A model generated the notes under the pieces. That model worked only from the letters and a program-made list of their open reading frames with translations, made no database searches and was not told the origin of the DNA. Of a DNA stretch of 64,000 bases, positions 1-9,474 are shown one piece after another (the stretch's first letter is position 1; every line of letters begins with the position of its first letter). The position numbers and the translations under genes are program-made. This DNA comes from Acinetobacter kyonggiensis (GTDB lineage: Bacteria > Pseudomonadota > Gammaproteobacteria > Pseudomonadales > Moraxellaceae), in assembly GCF_900107285.1 (NCBI RefSeq), contig NZ_FNPK01000003.1, positions 186,001 to 250,000 of the forward strand, written 5' to 3'.

Positions 1-125
1 TGATTACGCACCGTACCAATAAAAACACCAATACCACCACATTCAGGAAAATGCTGAATTTGATCAAAACTTTCTAAAGTTAACGCAGTATCCTGAATTC
101 GTGAAAATTGTTTTAACTCTTTCAT
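1..125 (-). CDS. moaE: MoaE, molybdopterin synthase large subunit (5' part only)
   Basis: Only the first 41 complete codons are in the window; the gene continues beyond base 1. The peptide starts MKELKQFSRIQDTALTL and contains GGIGVFIGTVRN, the conserved N-terminal motif of MoaE. MoaE transfers sulfur from the MoaD thiocarboxylate to precursor Z to make molybdopterin in the cytoplasm. The start lies one base past the moaD stop, and its Shine-Dalgarno (GGAGG) is made by the last two glycine codons of moaD, so the two subunits are probably translationally coupled. Identity is confident for a partial gene. Confidence 0.9.
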   Translation of the reverse strand, partial: MKELKQFSRIQDTALTLESFDQIQHFPECGGIGVFIGTVRN

Positions 126-126
126 C

Positions 127-378
127 TTAACCTCCTGCTACGGGTGAAAGTAGCACTAAGGTACTGTCCAAGTGAAGTTCGGTCTGACGTGAAATAATGT
201 CCTCACCCATAGCACAAGCACAACGCTCGATCATCGCTAAAGCAGCTGGATATGCTTGTCCAACTTGAGCCAAGACATCCGTGATTGTGCTGTTTAGGCT
301 GCATATGATTTCTAAATCTTGCGGTAACTGTCGCTCTACCGCACCGAAGGCTTCAATTTTGATTTTGATTTGTGACAT
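127..378 (-). CDS. moaD: MoaD, molybdopterin synthase small (sulfur carrier) subunit
   Basis: An 83-residue ubiquitin-like protein ending VLLSPVAGG. The C-terminal GG is the site adenylated by MoeB and converted to a thiocarboxylate. An upstream in-frame start would add MEVK, but the ATG at 378 sits just after GGAGGTTAAG, an ideal ribosome binding site, so MSQIKIKIEAF is chosen. The gene lies between moaA and moaE with almost no spacing and supplies the cofactor needed by the nitrate reductase encoded nearby. Length and terminus fit the family. Confidence 0.93.
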   Translation of the reverse strand: MSQIKIKIEAFGAVERQLPQDLEIICSLNSTITDVLAQVGQAYPAALAMIERCACAMGEDIISRQTELHLDSTLVLLSPVAGG

Positions 379-379
379 C

Positions 380-1441
380 TTAACCTCCAATCATGTGCAT
401 ACTAATTTTTCGACTGCTTTTATCTAAACTTTGATTTTTCAAGCGCTGTTCTATCGCGTGATAACCCTGTTCTTTGTGCCAGATATAGGTAAATAAAGCA
501 TCGTGTAAATTCACTTCACTTGACGCTGTTTTTAAGGTCAGTGCTTTAATTTGTGTTTTTAACTTCAACCCTTGCGGAGCAAAGAGACAATTATAAAATT
601 CGCCTTGTGCAGTTAAACGCACTCGATCACATGTTCCACAAAACGAGTTGGTAATGGTGGAAATAATGCCTATTGGATGACCATCAATAAAATGCTGTCT
701 TGCGGGATCTGAAGTGGTCTGAGCCGAACCATGTCCTTGCTTAGTCACTGTAAATTCAGTGGCTAAAGTTTCTAAAATTTGTTGCTCACTCACCACATGT
801 TCAGTTGACCATTTTCGATCACCGTCTAGCGGCATAAACTCAATAAAACGTAAAACAATTTGCTGCTGAACTGACCAACGCGCCAAAGGCAAAATTTGAT
901 TTTCATTCATCCCATGCATTAGTACAGTATTAATTTTTATTGGGAGTCCTACCGCTTGAGCAGCTTGAATTCCTTCAAGTACAGGTGCCAAGTCTTTTTG
1001 AGTTAAATGTTTAAATTGGCTCGCATCCAAACTGTCTAAACTAATGTTCAGGTCATCTAGACCTGCTTGCTTTAACGCCTCTGCATATTGTTTTAAATAA
1101 TGCGCATTGGTGGTCATGGAAATCCGTTTTAGCCCGAACTGCTTTAAGTTTTGTAGTTGTGCAACAAAATGTACCACGCCCTGACGCATGAGCGGCTCAC
1201 CACCCGTAATACGAATAAATTCAATACCACGGCGCACCATAAAGTCACAAAACTGATAAAGCTCTTCAAAGCTAAGTAAATCGTGTTTTTTCATCCATTC
1301 TGGGTGTTCAGGCATACAGTAGACACACTTAAAATTACAGCGATCAGTCACTGAAATGCGCAGTTTTCGCTTACCACGACCAAATTGATCGACAAATAAT
1401 GCATTGCTTTTAAGTTGTGTCATCATATTCATGTTGAACAT
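380..1441 (-). CDS. moaA: MoaA, GTP 3',8-cyclase (radical SAM)
   Basis: 353 residues. The radical-SAM cluster motif CNFKCVYC gives Cys 35, 39 and 42, and a second C-terminal cluster is supplied by FCGTCDRVRL and NCLF (about Cys 268, 271 and 285). The protein ends in GG, the conserved MoaA tail. It converts GTP to the cyclic precursor on the way to cPMP, the first step of molybdenum cofactor synthesis. Several ATGs occur in the first seven codons, so the exact start is uncertain by up to six residues. It is followed directly by moaD; the stop codon overlaps the moaD ribosome binding site. Confidence 0.95.
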   Translation of the reverse strand: MFNMNMMTQLKSNALFVDQFGRGKRKLRISVTDRCNFKCVYCMPEHPEWMKKHDLLSFEELYQFCDFMVRRGIEFIRITGGEPLMRQGVVHFVAQLQNLKQFGLKRISMTTNAHYLKQYAEALKQAGLDDLNISLDSLDASQFKHLTQKDLAPVLEGIQAAQAVGLPIKINTVLMHGMNENQILPLARWSVQQQIVLRFIEFMPLDGDRKWSTEHVVSEQQILETLATEFTVTKQGHGSAQTTSDPARQHFIDGHPIGIISTITNSFCGTCDRVRLTAQGEFYNCLFAPQGLKLKTQIKALTLKTASSEVNLHDALFTYIWHKEQGYHAIEQRLKNQSLDKSSRKISMHMIGG

Positions 1442-1565
1442 CCATCTTCAGGCATTAGGTGGTTACTGCACAAATATTGTGCAAAAGCTTTAAATCGCCC
1501 AATCTTATTATTATTAGATCTGCAATAAGTGTTCCAACTTTGTGCCAAAGGTAAAATATCGCGCT

Positions 1566-2192
1566 TTAATGTAGAAATTTAATTTGTTGATGCTGTTGCA
1601 GCTCATCGGGTGAGTTAATACTGTGAAAAAATAAGGCATGGTTGGTAAAATGTGCCACTTGAGCGTGCAATTCTGCAAAACAATGCCTTAAACTGCGCTG
1701 TTTTTGCTCAAGACAATCACTCAGGTGCGCCAAACTGCTGCGTTTAACCAAGCAAAATGGGTACAGTGCTTTGCCATTTATTTCCGCATAAGCAACTTCT
1801 GCCAAACTATTTTTAGCCAAAGCCAGATGTAATTTAAAAATGATTTTTGGGGGAATGTAGGTCACATCACAGGGTACAAACAGCACATAGTCTGCTTGTA
1901 CATGTGACCATGCGCTTTTCATTCCCATCAATGGGCCTAAAAAACCATTTTCATCATCCTGATAGCAATGAATACTGGGAATAATCTTTTGATAAATCGA
2001 ATAATCCCGATGGCTGTTGATCCATACTTGTGCAACATCAGATTTAAGCTGTTGATGGATTTTAATCAGTTGTATTTGGTCATCAAATTTTTGTAATAAC
2101 TTATTCAGACCATTCATACGTCGAGCCTGCCCACCAGCCAAAATCACCAAGTCCGTATCGGGATAAATTGACTTTTTAATGCCATTTTTCAT
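1566..2192 (-). CDS. mobA: MobA-type molybdenum cofactor guanylyltransferase
   Basis: 208 residues with the nucleotidyltransferase signature LAGGQARRMNGLNKLL near the N terminus, then FLGPLMGM and FVPCDV (the metal-binding Asp). MobA attaches GMP to molybdopterin to make the guanine dinucleotide form used by DMSO-reductase-family enzymes such as the nitrate reductase NasA. The start overlaps the nasA stop as ATGA, indicating coupling with nasA. The glycine-rich loop is slightly unlike the textbook MobA loop, so divergence is possible, but position next to nasA supports the call. Confidence 0.9.
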   Translation of the reverse strand: MKNGIKKSIYPDTDLVILAGGQARRMNGLNKLLQKFDDQIQLIKIHQQLKSDVAQVWINSHRDYSIYQKIIPSIHCYQDDENGFLGPLMGMKSAWSHVQADYVLFVPCDVTYIPPKIIFKLHLALAKNSLAEVAYAEINGKALYPFCLVKRSSLAHLSDCLEQKQRSLRHCFAELHAQVAHFTNHALFFHSINSPDELQQHQQIKFLH

Positions 2193-4969
2193 TCAACTGC
2201 CTCCGTTTGACAGGCTTTGATCAAGCCACGAATTTCAGGTAAACATGAACCACAATTGCCCCCAGCTTTTAAACAGGCTGTGACTTGTTTCTCATCGGTA
2301 ATATTTTTGCTTTTAATGGTTTCAATAATGCGGTTTTTACCGACTTTAAAGCAGCTACAAACCAACGGCCCTTCATTATTTGCCATCGACATCGGCTGCC
2401 CTGCAAGCAATGCCTTACGGTGCATAGCACTTAATCGTTCACGTTTAAATAAGCTTGCCACCCAGTCACGATCTGGCAATAACGCTTTAGGTGCAATATA
2501 TAAACTGGCAATCAAATGACCATCTTTGAGTACCACACTATGACTAATATGCGCAGTCTGGTCTTCAATATTCAGCCATTCAAAACTTTCATCCTGAAAT
2601 GGTAATAGCTCTTTTAAATGTTCTGTGGTCTGGGTAAATTTTTTACGATCTGCCACTTCATATCGCGTGGCTTTGGCCGTTATAATTTTAGTCCACCATA
2701 CTGTGCTTTCAATTGACGATTGCACAATTTTTTCAAAGCCTTGACGCACATAAAACACGCCTTGCCATTGGCTATAAAATGGATGGATGATCACAGGCGT
2801 ATGCTTAAACTCAGGTTCACCTGAAATGGCATCCACAACAGGATTCACCACTTTACCAATACGGGCATCGGATGCCACTTGGTCATTCCAGTGAATCGGT
2901 GCAAAGACTTGTCCACGGCGAATATCATCACTGACCGTTGCGCGTAATACGCAATTGCCCCATTTCGATTTCACTTCAAGCAATTCACCATCTTTAACGC
3001 CATATTTCAACGCATCTTGTGGGTGAATTTCACAATACGGCTCTGCACGATGGGTACTTAAATTGGCAGATAAACCTGTTCGGCTCATGGTGTGCCATTG
3101 ATCACGAATCCGCCCCGTATTTAAAACCAAAGGAAATTCTTTACAAACTGAATTAACAGGATTGATTGCGGTAATGGCAATAAATTTAGCTTTAGCATCG
3201 GCATGGCTAAATTGCCCCGTTGCATACAGTCGTGCCACCGCGCCCTCTGGCTGCTGTTTAGTCCATACCGGCCATTGCACAGGCTTTAGTTCGTCATATT
3301 CAGTTGCGGTTAAATCCGTTAAACCGTTTAAATTAAAATAACGAAAATTCGGTGTTTCACTGCGCTGTTCTAAATCTGAATTTTGCTGAGCTGAAAGTCG
3401 TGCATGCTCTAAGAAAATGTCATGGCTATTTTTAAAATCAAAACCATCAAAACCTAATTTTTTCGCTACCTGACTAATGGCCCACCAATCCGCCTTTGCC
3501 TCACTTGGCTCAGCTAAAAAGGCACGTTGTCTGGAAATGCGACGCTCAGAATTGGTGACCGTACCCTCTTTTTCGCCCCAACCTAGTGCAGGTAATAAGA
3601 CATCAGCATATTGCGTGGTGTCCGTCTCTTGGCAAATATCAGAAACCACCACAAATTCACATTGCTCTAAAGCACGTTTCACTTGATCAGCATCGGGTAA
3701 ACTGACCACAGGATTGGTTGCCATAATCCAAATGGCTTTAATTTTGCCACTTTCAACTGCATGAAATAAATCAACTGCTTTAAAGCCAGCTTGCTTGGCA
3801 ATATGGGGACTGTGCCAAAAGTTTTGCACCAACTGTTGATGGGTTTCATTTTCCAATTCTAAATGTGCCGCCAACATATTCGCCAGCCCACCCACTTCAC
3901 GCCCGCCCATGGCATTGGGCTGTCCTGTCATCGAAAATGGTGCAGCACCCAATTTGCCTATTTTTCCCGTTAACAAATGGCAATTGGTAATGCTATTGGC
4001 TTTATTCACCCCTTGCGAAGATTGATTCACCCCCATTGAAAACAGCGTCATCACTTTTGAAGTGTTGGCAAATTTTTCATAGAAAGTCTGCAATTTTTCG
4101 ACAGAAATTCCTGTGCGTGTCGCCACATTTTCAATGAGAGATTCACTCTCACTCTGTGCCAGTGCTTGCGCTAAACCTTGGGTATGAGCAGCAATAAACG
4201 CTTGATCGGCATGACCATTTTTCGATAGATACTGCAATAAACCATTAAACAAGGCAACATCTTGCCCTGGTAAAATGGGTAAATGTAAGTCAGCTGCTTC
4301 GCAGGTACTGGTAAAACGCGGGTCAACCACGACCACGAACAAATCGCGTTGTTCTTTGGCTTTCATGATGCGTTGATACAATACTGGGTGACACCATGCA
4401 GTATTTGAACCTACCAACACCACCATGTCGGTATGTTCAAAATCTTCATAACTTGCAGAGACAATATCTTCCCCAAAAGCACGTTTATGTGCAGCAACTG
4501 CCGACGACATACAAAGACGTGAATTGGTGTCTATATTGGCCGTACCCAAATAGCCTTTGACAAATTTATTCACCACATAATAGTCTTCAGTCAGCAACTG
4601 ACCTGACACATAAAAGGCAATGCTGTCACGACCATATTGATCTATACATTGTTGAAATTTATTGGCAATGCTCGAAATAGCCGTGTCCCAAGTTGCTGCC
4701 TGACGATTTGCCTTGCGCCCCATCATCGGCTCAAGTACACGGCTTTCCAAACCAATCGTATCGGCTAAATTACTGCCTTTAATACACAACTTACCGTAAT
4801 TAGAAGGATGGGTAATATCGCCTTCAACAGTCACTTTTTGACCTAATGCTGTCTCCTGTACGGTTGCAGTCACACCACAACCTACGCCACAATAAGGACA
4901 GGTGGTATTTGTCGTTTTCGTCAATAATTCTGTGGAGCTTTCAAGTTCCACAACGGGAATATTGTTCAT
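2189..4969 (-). CDS. nasA: NasA, assimilatory nitrate reductase catalytic subunit
   Basis: 926 residues. The N-terminal [4Fe-4S] motif is CPYCGVGC followed by C62 in YGKLCIKG, typical of cytoplasmic Nap/Nas molybdopterin enzymes. The molybdopterin oxidoreductase and dinucleotide-binding domains follow (NTGRIRDQWHTMSRTG is conserved). The last 60 residues form a BFD-like [2Fe-2S] domain with VCSCFKVG and GGNCGSCLPE, as in Klebsiella-type NasA. There is no twin-arginine signal, fitting a cytoplasmic enzyme that reduces nitrate to nitrite. Its electrons probably come from the FAD reductase encoded upstream. A GGGAGC ribosome binding site precedes the ATG. Confidence 0.95.
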   Translation of the reverse strand: MNNIPVVELESSTELLTKTTNTTCPYCGVGCGVTATVQETALGQKVTVEGDITHPSNYGKLCIKGSNLADTIGLESRVLEPMMGRKANRQAATWDTAISSIANKFQQCIDQYGRDSIAFYVSGQLLTEDYYVVNKFVKGYLGTANIDTNSRLCMSSAVAAHKRAFGEDIVSASYEDFEHTDMVVLVGSNTAWCHPVLYQRIMKAKEQRDLFVVVVDPRFTSTCEAADLHLPILPGQDVALFNGLLQYLSKNGHADQAFIAAHTQGLAQALAQSESESLIENVATRTGISVEKLQTFYEKFANTSKVMTLFSMGVNQSSQGVNKANSITNCHLLTGKIGKLGAAPFSMTGQPNAMGGREVGGLANMLAAHLELENETHQQLVQNFWHSPHIAKQAGFKAVDLFHAVESGKIKAIWIMATNPVVSLPDADQVKRALEQCEFVVVSDICQETDTTQYADVLLPALGWGEKEGTVTNSERRISRQRAFLAEPSEAKADWWAISQVAKKLGFDGFDFKNSHDIFLEHARLSAQQNSDLEQRSETPNFRYFNLNGLTDLTATEYDELKPVQWPVWTKQQPEGAVARLYATGQFSHADAKAKFIAITAINPVNSVCKEFPLVLNTGRIRDQWHTMSRTGLSANLSTHRAEPYCEIHPQDALKYGVKDGELLEVKSKWGNCVLRATVSDDIRRGQVFAPIHWNDQVASDARIGKVVNPVVDAISGEPEFKHTPVIIHPFYSQWQGVFYVRQGFEKIVQSSIESTVWWTKIITAKATRYEVADRKKFTQTTEHLKELLPFQDESFEWLNIEDQTAHISHSVVLKDGHLIASLYIAPKALLPDRDWVASLFKRERLSAMHRKALLAGQPMSMANNEGPLVCSCFKVGKNRIIETIKSKNITDEKQVTACLKAGGNCGSCLPEIRGLIKACQTEAVE

Positions 4970-5090
4970 TTATGCTCCCACATCTACTTTACTTCTACTT
5001 AAATTAGCTATGGATATTTGATACTCAAAGTGGCATGAATTGAATTCATCCTACATAGCAACTATTCCATAACGATCGCTTCGCATTTTT

Positions 5091-5199
5091 TTAATCCTCC
5101 CCAACCCTCCTTTAAAAAGGAGGGAGTATCTAAAACTTAATAACAATTTGGATTTTAGATTGTTCCCCTCTTTCTTAAAGAGGGGTTAGGAGAGATTTA
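5091..5199. repeat. Two-armed palindromic intergenic repeat
   Basis: Two imperfectly inverted arms lie between nasA and the reductase gene. The left arm (5091-5136) contains the hairpin CCCTCC/GGAGGG at 5105-5124; the right arm (5151-5199) contains CCCCTCTTT/AAAGAGGGG at 5165-5185. Read on the opposite strand the right arm resembles the left: an ATCYCTCC start, a CCC-rich stem and an ATCTAAAA end. A related single arm lies at 58297-58340 after azlD. This looks like a dispersed short repeat that may attenuate or terminate transcription between nirB/nirD and nasA. Confidence 0.65.
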
Positions 5200-5246
5200 T
5201 AAACAACTAATCATTAAATTACCTTTAACTGGCTGACATTCAATAA

Positions 5247-6866
5247 TCAACCTGCTTGTTTTAATGCAAAATCTTTACCAAATAACAATTTATTGCGAAT
5301 CGAAGAAATAGGTGTTTGATCTGCAATTAACTCTGCATACCATGCGCCATCTTCGGTATCCCCAAACAATACTGCACCAATTACTTTATCTTTTTGAATA
5401 ATAATACGTTTGTAAATATGACGTTTTTCATCATTCAAAATAATATCTTCATAATCATCAGCGGGTTCAAAGTTACCTGCGGAAAACACATCACAACCAC
5501 TGACTTTAAGCTGTGTTGGAACGGTCGGTGCTTTAAAGGTTAAGCTACCATGTTCAGCCAAATGTGAGGCACAAATAAACGCTTGTCCCCACAGTGGTTC
5601 AACCAAGCCAAAAGTTTGATTACGATGCTCAATACATTCACCCACCGCATAAATGCTCGGGTCAAAGGTTTGCATGGTGTCATTCACCATCACGCCACGG
5701 TTACAACGTAAACCTGCACTTTGTGCCAGTGTCATATTTGGACGAATCCCGACTGCAAACACCACAAAATCGGCATCTAATACAGTGCCATCTTTTAAGC
5801 GCAGTTGGCTCACATGACCATCTTGACCAATCAGTTCTTCTGTATTGGCTTCAGTCAATACTGGAATACCTTTGGCTTCGATACTTTGTTTCAGTAAAGC
5901 ACTTGCTCGTGCATCCAGTTGACGATCCATAATACGATCCATCAAATGCAACACAGTGACGTTCATGCCGCGTTGTTTTAACCCATACGCCGCTTCAAGC
6001 CCGAGTAAGCCGCCACCAATCACCACCGCATTTTTCTTGTTTTTACAATACTCTAGCATGCTGTTCACGTCATAAATATCACGGAAACTCAATACACCTT
6101 TTAAATCTGAACCTTTAATCGGTGGAATAAATGGCTTAGAACCTGTCGCAAGAATTAATCGGTCATAATCCACCACCAAACCTTTTTCTGTATAGACTTG
6201 CTTACGTGGACGGTCAATTTTCACCGCAGCATCACCAGCAATAAAGTGAATCCCTTTATCGCTATACCATGCATGTGAATGCAGCATAATATCTTCAATG
6301 CTTTTATCACCAGATAACACTGGTGAAAGCATAATACGGTTGTAGTTACCCCACGGTTCCTCACCAATCACAGTCACTTCATAGCGATCTGGTGCCATAT
6401 CCAGTAAATCTTCGAGGCAGCGCATCCCTGCTAAACCATTCCCAACCAAGACCAATTTCATCTTTTCTTGCGAAGTACCATTATTGGTAATATAGGTTTT
6501 TTGTGCCGTTGGGCTAACAAAAACACGACCCTCTTCAATTTTGCTTGGAAACACCAACAATTTTTGATTTTTGTCTTCCAAGCAGCGTCCTGTGGCTAAA
6601 CTGAAATGCTGCTTATAAATAGGCGATGCCACCACACGTTCACCTTGCAAATCACCCAAAATCCCGCGTGACATAACAAAGGCTTGACTGAAAGGGTCTT
6701 GATTACTTAAGGCGTAAACACGTTTTTCATGACCGACACGGAATAAGGCAATTTGCTGCTCATCAATCATTGCACCAACACCAGTATTCGGCGTGATGTC
6801 ATCTAAATGACAAATTTCAATCCAGTCCAATTCATCTGTCGCATTCATTTCTTTTAAAATCGTCAT
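5247..6866 (-). CDS. NirD domain fused to NasC-like FAD/NAD(P)H reductase
   Basis: 539 residues in two parts. Residues about 14-118 match nitrite reductase small subunit NirD (WIEICHLDDI, ALSNQDPF, ERVVASPIYKQHFSL, GRCLED); the Rieske Cys/His ligands are absent, as in NirD. From residue 136 a pyridine-nucleotide oxidoreductase follows with FAD motif GNGLAG (142-147), NAD motif GGGLLGLEAA and a C-terminal AVGEC motif. NirD is usually a separate protein of about 110 residues. The reductase half resembles the NADH-dehydrogenase part of NirB and the NasC electron donor of NasA. I infer that one polypeptide serves both nitrite and nitrate reductase. A good AAGGAG site precedes the ATG; the gap to nirB is 26 bases. 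Confidence 0.88.
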   Translation of the reverse strand: MTILKEMNATDELDWIEICHLDDITPNTGVGAMIDEQQIALFRVGHEKRVYALSNQDPFSQAFVMSRGILGDLQGERVVASPIYKQHFSLATGRCLEDKNQKLLVFPSKIEEGRVFVSPTAQKTYITNNGTSQEKMKLVLVGNGLAGMRCLEDLLDMAPDRYEVTVIGEEPWGNYNRIMLSPVLSGDKSIEDIMLHSHAWYSDKGIHFIAGDAAVKIDRPRKQVYTEKGLVVDYDRLILATGSKPFIPPIKGSDLKGVLSFRDIYDVNSMLEYCKNKKNAVVIGGGLLGLEAAYGLKQRGMNVTVLHLMDRIMDRQLDARASALLKQSIEAKGIPVLTEANTEELIGQDGHVSQLRLKDGTVLDADFVVFAVGIRPNMTLAQSAGLRCNRGVMVNDTMQTFDPSIYAVGECIEHRNQTFGLVEPLWGQAFICASHLAEHGSLTFKAPTVPTQLKVSGCDVFSAGNFEPADDYEDIILNDEKRHIYKRIIIQKDKVIGAVLFGDTEDGAWYAELIADQTPISSIRNKLLFGKDFALKQAG

Positions 6867-6892
6867 ATTTATTCTCCTTTAATCACAAATGC

Positions 6893-9439
6893 TTAAGCTT
6901 CTACTACAGGAATACGGCTTGGATCACGTTCCACTGTGGTTTTTGGGCGAATTTGCCCACGTTCAGCAGCAAACTGAATATGCGGATCATTCTGTTGTTC
7001 AGCTTTTGCATTAATAAAGGTTTTAAAACGTTTACGCACTTCAGGATCTTCAATCGCAGTACGCCATTCGTCTTGATAAGTTCCGACCACATGATCCATA
7101 CGGCGTTCTAATTCAGTCGCAAGTCCCAAAGAATCTTCAACCACCACGGCTTTCAGGTAATCCAACCCACCTTCGAGATTGTCACGCCATACCGAAGTAC
7201 GTTGCAAACGATCTGCTGTTTGGATGTAGAACATATAGAATCGGTCGATATAGCGAATTAAAGTTTCAGTATCAAGGTCAGAAGCAAGCAGTTCAGCATG
7301 ACGTGGTTTCATCCCACCATTACCGCAAACATACAGATTCCAGCCTTTTTCAGTGGCAATGACACCAACATCTTTGCTTTGCGCTTCGGCACACTCACGA
7401 GTACAACCAGAGACCGCCATTTTGAGTTTGTGTGGAGAACGTAAACCCTTATAGCGATTTTCTAAGAAGATGGCTAAACCCATTGAATCATCGACACCGT
7501 AACGGCACCATGTGCTACCAACACATGATTTAACGGTACGTAAAGATTTACCGTAAGCATGCCCAGATTCAAAACCAGCATTAATCAATTTTTCCCAAAT
7601 TTCAGGCAGTTGATGGACTTGTGCGCCAAATAAATCAATACGTTGTCCACCCGTGATTTTGGTATATAAACCATAATCTTTCGCAACCTGACCAATGGTG
7701 ATTAAACCTTCAGGGGTAATTTCACCTCCTGCAATACGTGGCACAATAGAGTAAGAACCATCTTTTTGAATGTTACCAAGGTAATAATCATTACTGTCTT
7801 GTAATCCAGCATGACTTGGTTTGAGTACAAAATCATTCCAACAAGAGGCTAAAATATTCGCCACAGTTGGTTTACAGATATCACAGCCTAAACCATGACC
7901 ATGCTGCCCAATCAAATCATCAAAGGTTTTAATTTCATTGATACGAACCAAGTGATACAGCTCTTGGCGTGAATAGGCAAAGTGTTCACATAAATGGTTG
8001 TTGACGGTTACGCCTTGACGTTGTAATTCAGACTTCAACACTTGTGTCACTAAAGGTGCACAACCACCACAAGCCGTTGCGGCTTTGGTACATTTTTTTA
8101 AAGCACCAAGCGATGTTGAACCCTCATTGATCGCTTGGCAGATATCTGCTTTAGAGACGTTATTACATGAACAAATGGTTGCGCTATCTGGCAATAAGTC
8201 GACACCGCTACCACCCGATTTTGCTGAAGATTGTTCAAAGCCCGGCATAATCAAGCTTTCTGGTTGTTCTGGAACAGCCAGTCCATTCAACATCATCTGT
8301 AATAAGTCGTTATATTCTTTGGCACAACCGACCAAAACAGCACCCAACAACTTGGTTTTGTCACTATTGACCACAATCTTTTTATAGACCATGGCAGCTT
8401 CATCTGCATAGAAATAACTCAGTGCATTTGGCGTCATGGCATGTGCATCACCGACCGATGCAACATCAACCCCCATGAGTTTAAGTTTGGTGCTCATATC
8501 CGCACCGGTAAACTCGTTACAGCTCTGATCCATGACATGCTTTGCAGCAATACGTGCCATGTCATAGCCTGGTGCCACTAGGCCATAAATTTTATTTTGC
8601 CAAAGCGCACATTCACCAATCGCATAAATGTCTGTATTTGAGGTTTGGCAGTAATCATTAATCACGATTCCGCCACGTTCACCAATCGCCAGTCCACTTT
8701 GACGCGCTAATTCATCACGTGGGCGAATACCCGCAGAGAACAAGACAATATCAGTTTCAAGTTCAGAGCCATCGCCAAACTTCATCACATGCGTGGTATT
8801 GCTACCCGCTTCAATACATTGCGTAGCTTTTTGGGTATGAACTTTTACGCCTAAATTTTCAATTTTTGCGCGTAAAACCTTACCGCCTAAATCATCAATT
8901 TGAACCGCCATTAAACGAGGTGCAAATTCCACCACATGGGTTTCAAGATTTAAATCACGTAATGCTTTCGCAGCTTCAAGACCCAGTAAACCACCACCAA
9001 TCACCACACCTGTTTTTGCATTTAAGCTTGCAGCACGAATGGCATCTAAGTCTTCAATGCTGCGATAGACAAAACAGTTTTCACGCTCATTACCCGGAAT
9101 TGGAGGAACAAAAGCATATGAACCTGTCGCCAATATCAATTTGTCATAAGCAATCACATCACCATGATTGGTGGTAATTGTTTTATTTAAAGTATCAACT
9201 TCAGTTGCTTTGGTATTTAAGCGTAGATCAATTCCATAAGCATCCGCAAAATCTGAACGGCAAAGGGTTAGATCTTTAGCTGATTTTCCTGAGAAGTATT
9301 CAGTTAAATGTACACGATCATACGCTAAACGAGGTTCTTCCGCTAAGATGGTAATTTCAACTTCATCCCCTGCATGTTCCAATACAGATTCAATGAATTT
9401 GTGCCCCACCATGCCATGACCAATCATTACCAATTTCAT
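6893..9439 (-). CDS. nirB: NirB, NAD(P)H nitrite reductase large subunit
   Basis: 848 residues, normal for NirB. Order: FAD motif IGHGMVGHKF at the start, NAD motif GGGLLGLEAA, a BFD-like [2Fe-2S] domain (CSCNNVS, ACGGCAP), then a ferredoxin-like nitrite/sulfite reductase half with siroheme-[4Fe-4S] cysteines CVGSTWC and CTREC. It reduces nitrite to ammonium in the cytoplasm. A TTG start would add five residues, but the ATG at 9439 has GAGGAG in front of it. It is 35 bases from narK and 26 from the next gene, so it is clearly in one operon with them. Confidence 0.96.
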   Translation of the reverse strand: MKLVMIGHGMVGHKFIESVLEHAGDEVEITILAEEPRLAYDRVHLTEYFSGKSAKDLTLCRSDFADAYGIDLRLNTKATEVDTLNKTITTNHGDVIAYDKLILATGSYAFVPPIPGNERENCFVYRSIEDLDAIRAASLNAKTGVVIGGGLLGLEAAKALRDLNLETHVVEFAPRLMAVQIDDLGGKVLRAKIENLGVKVHTQKATQCIEAGSNTTHVMKFGDGSELETDIVLFSAGIRPRDELARQSGLAIGERGGIVINDYCQTSNTDIYAIGECALWQNKIYGLVAPGYDMARIAAKHVMDQSCNEFTGADMSTKLKLMGVDVASVGDAHAMTPNALSYFYADEAAMVYKKIVVNSDKTKLLGAVLVGCAKEYNDLLQMMLNGLAVPEQPESLIMPGFEQSSAKSGGSGVDLLPDSATICSCNNVSKADICQAINEGSTSLGALKKCTKAATACGGCAPLVTQVLKSELQRQGVTVNNHLCEHFAYSRQELYHLVRINEIKTFDDLIGQHGHGLGCDICKPTVANILASCWNDFVLKPSHAGLQDSNDYYLGNIQKDGSYSIVPRIAGGEITPEGLITIGQVAKDYGLYTKITGGQRIDLFGAQVHQLPEIWEKLINAGFESGHAYGKSLRTVKSCVGSTWCRYGVDDSMGLAIFLENRYKGLRSPHKLKMAVSGCTRECAEAQSKDVGVIATEKGWNLYVCGNGGMKPRHAELLASDLDTETLIRYIDRFYMFYIQTADRLQRTSVWRDNLEGGLDYLKAVVVEDSLGLATELERRMDHVVGTYQDEWRTAIEDPEVRKRFKTFINAKAEQQNDPHIQFAAERGQIRPKTTVERDPSRIPVVEA

Positions 9440-9474
9440 ATACTTTCTCCTCAATTCCTTTTTAACTTTTTAGC

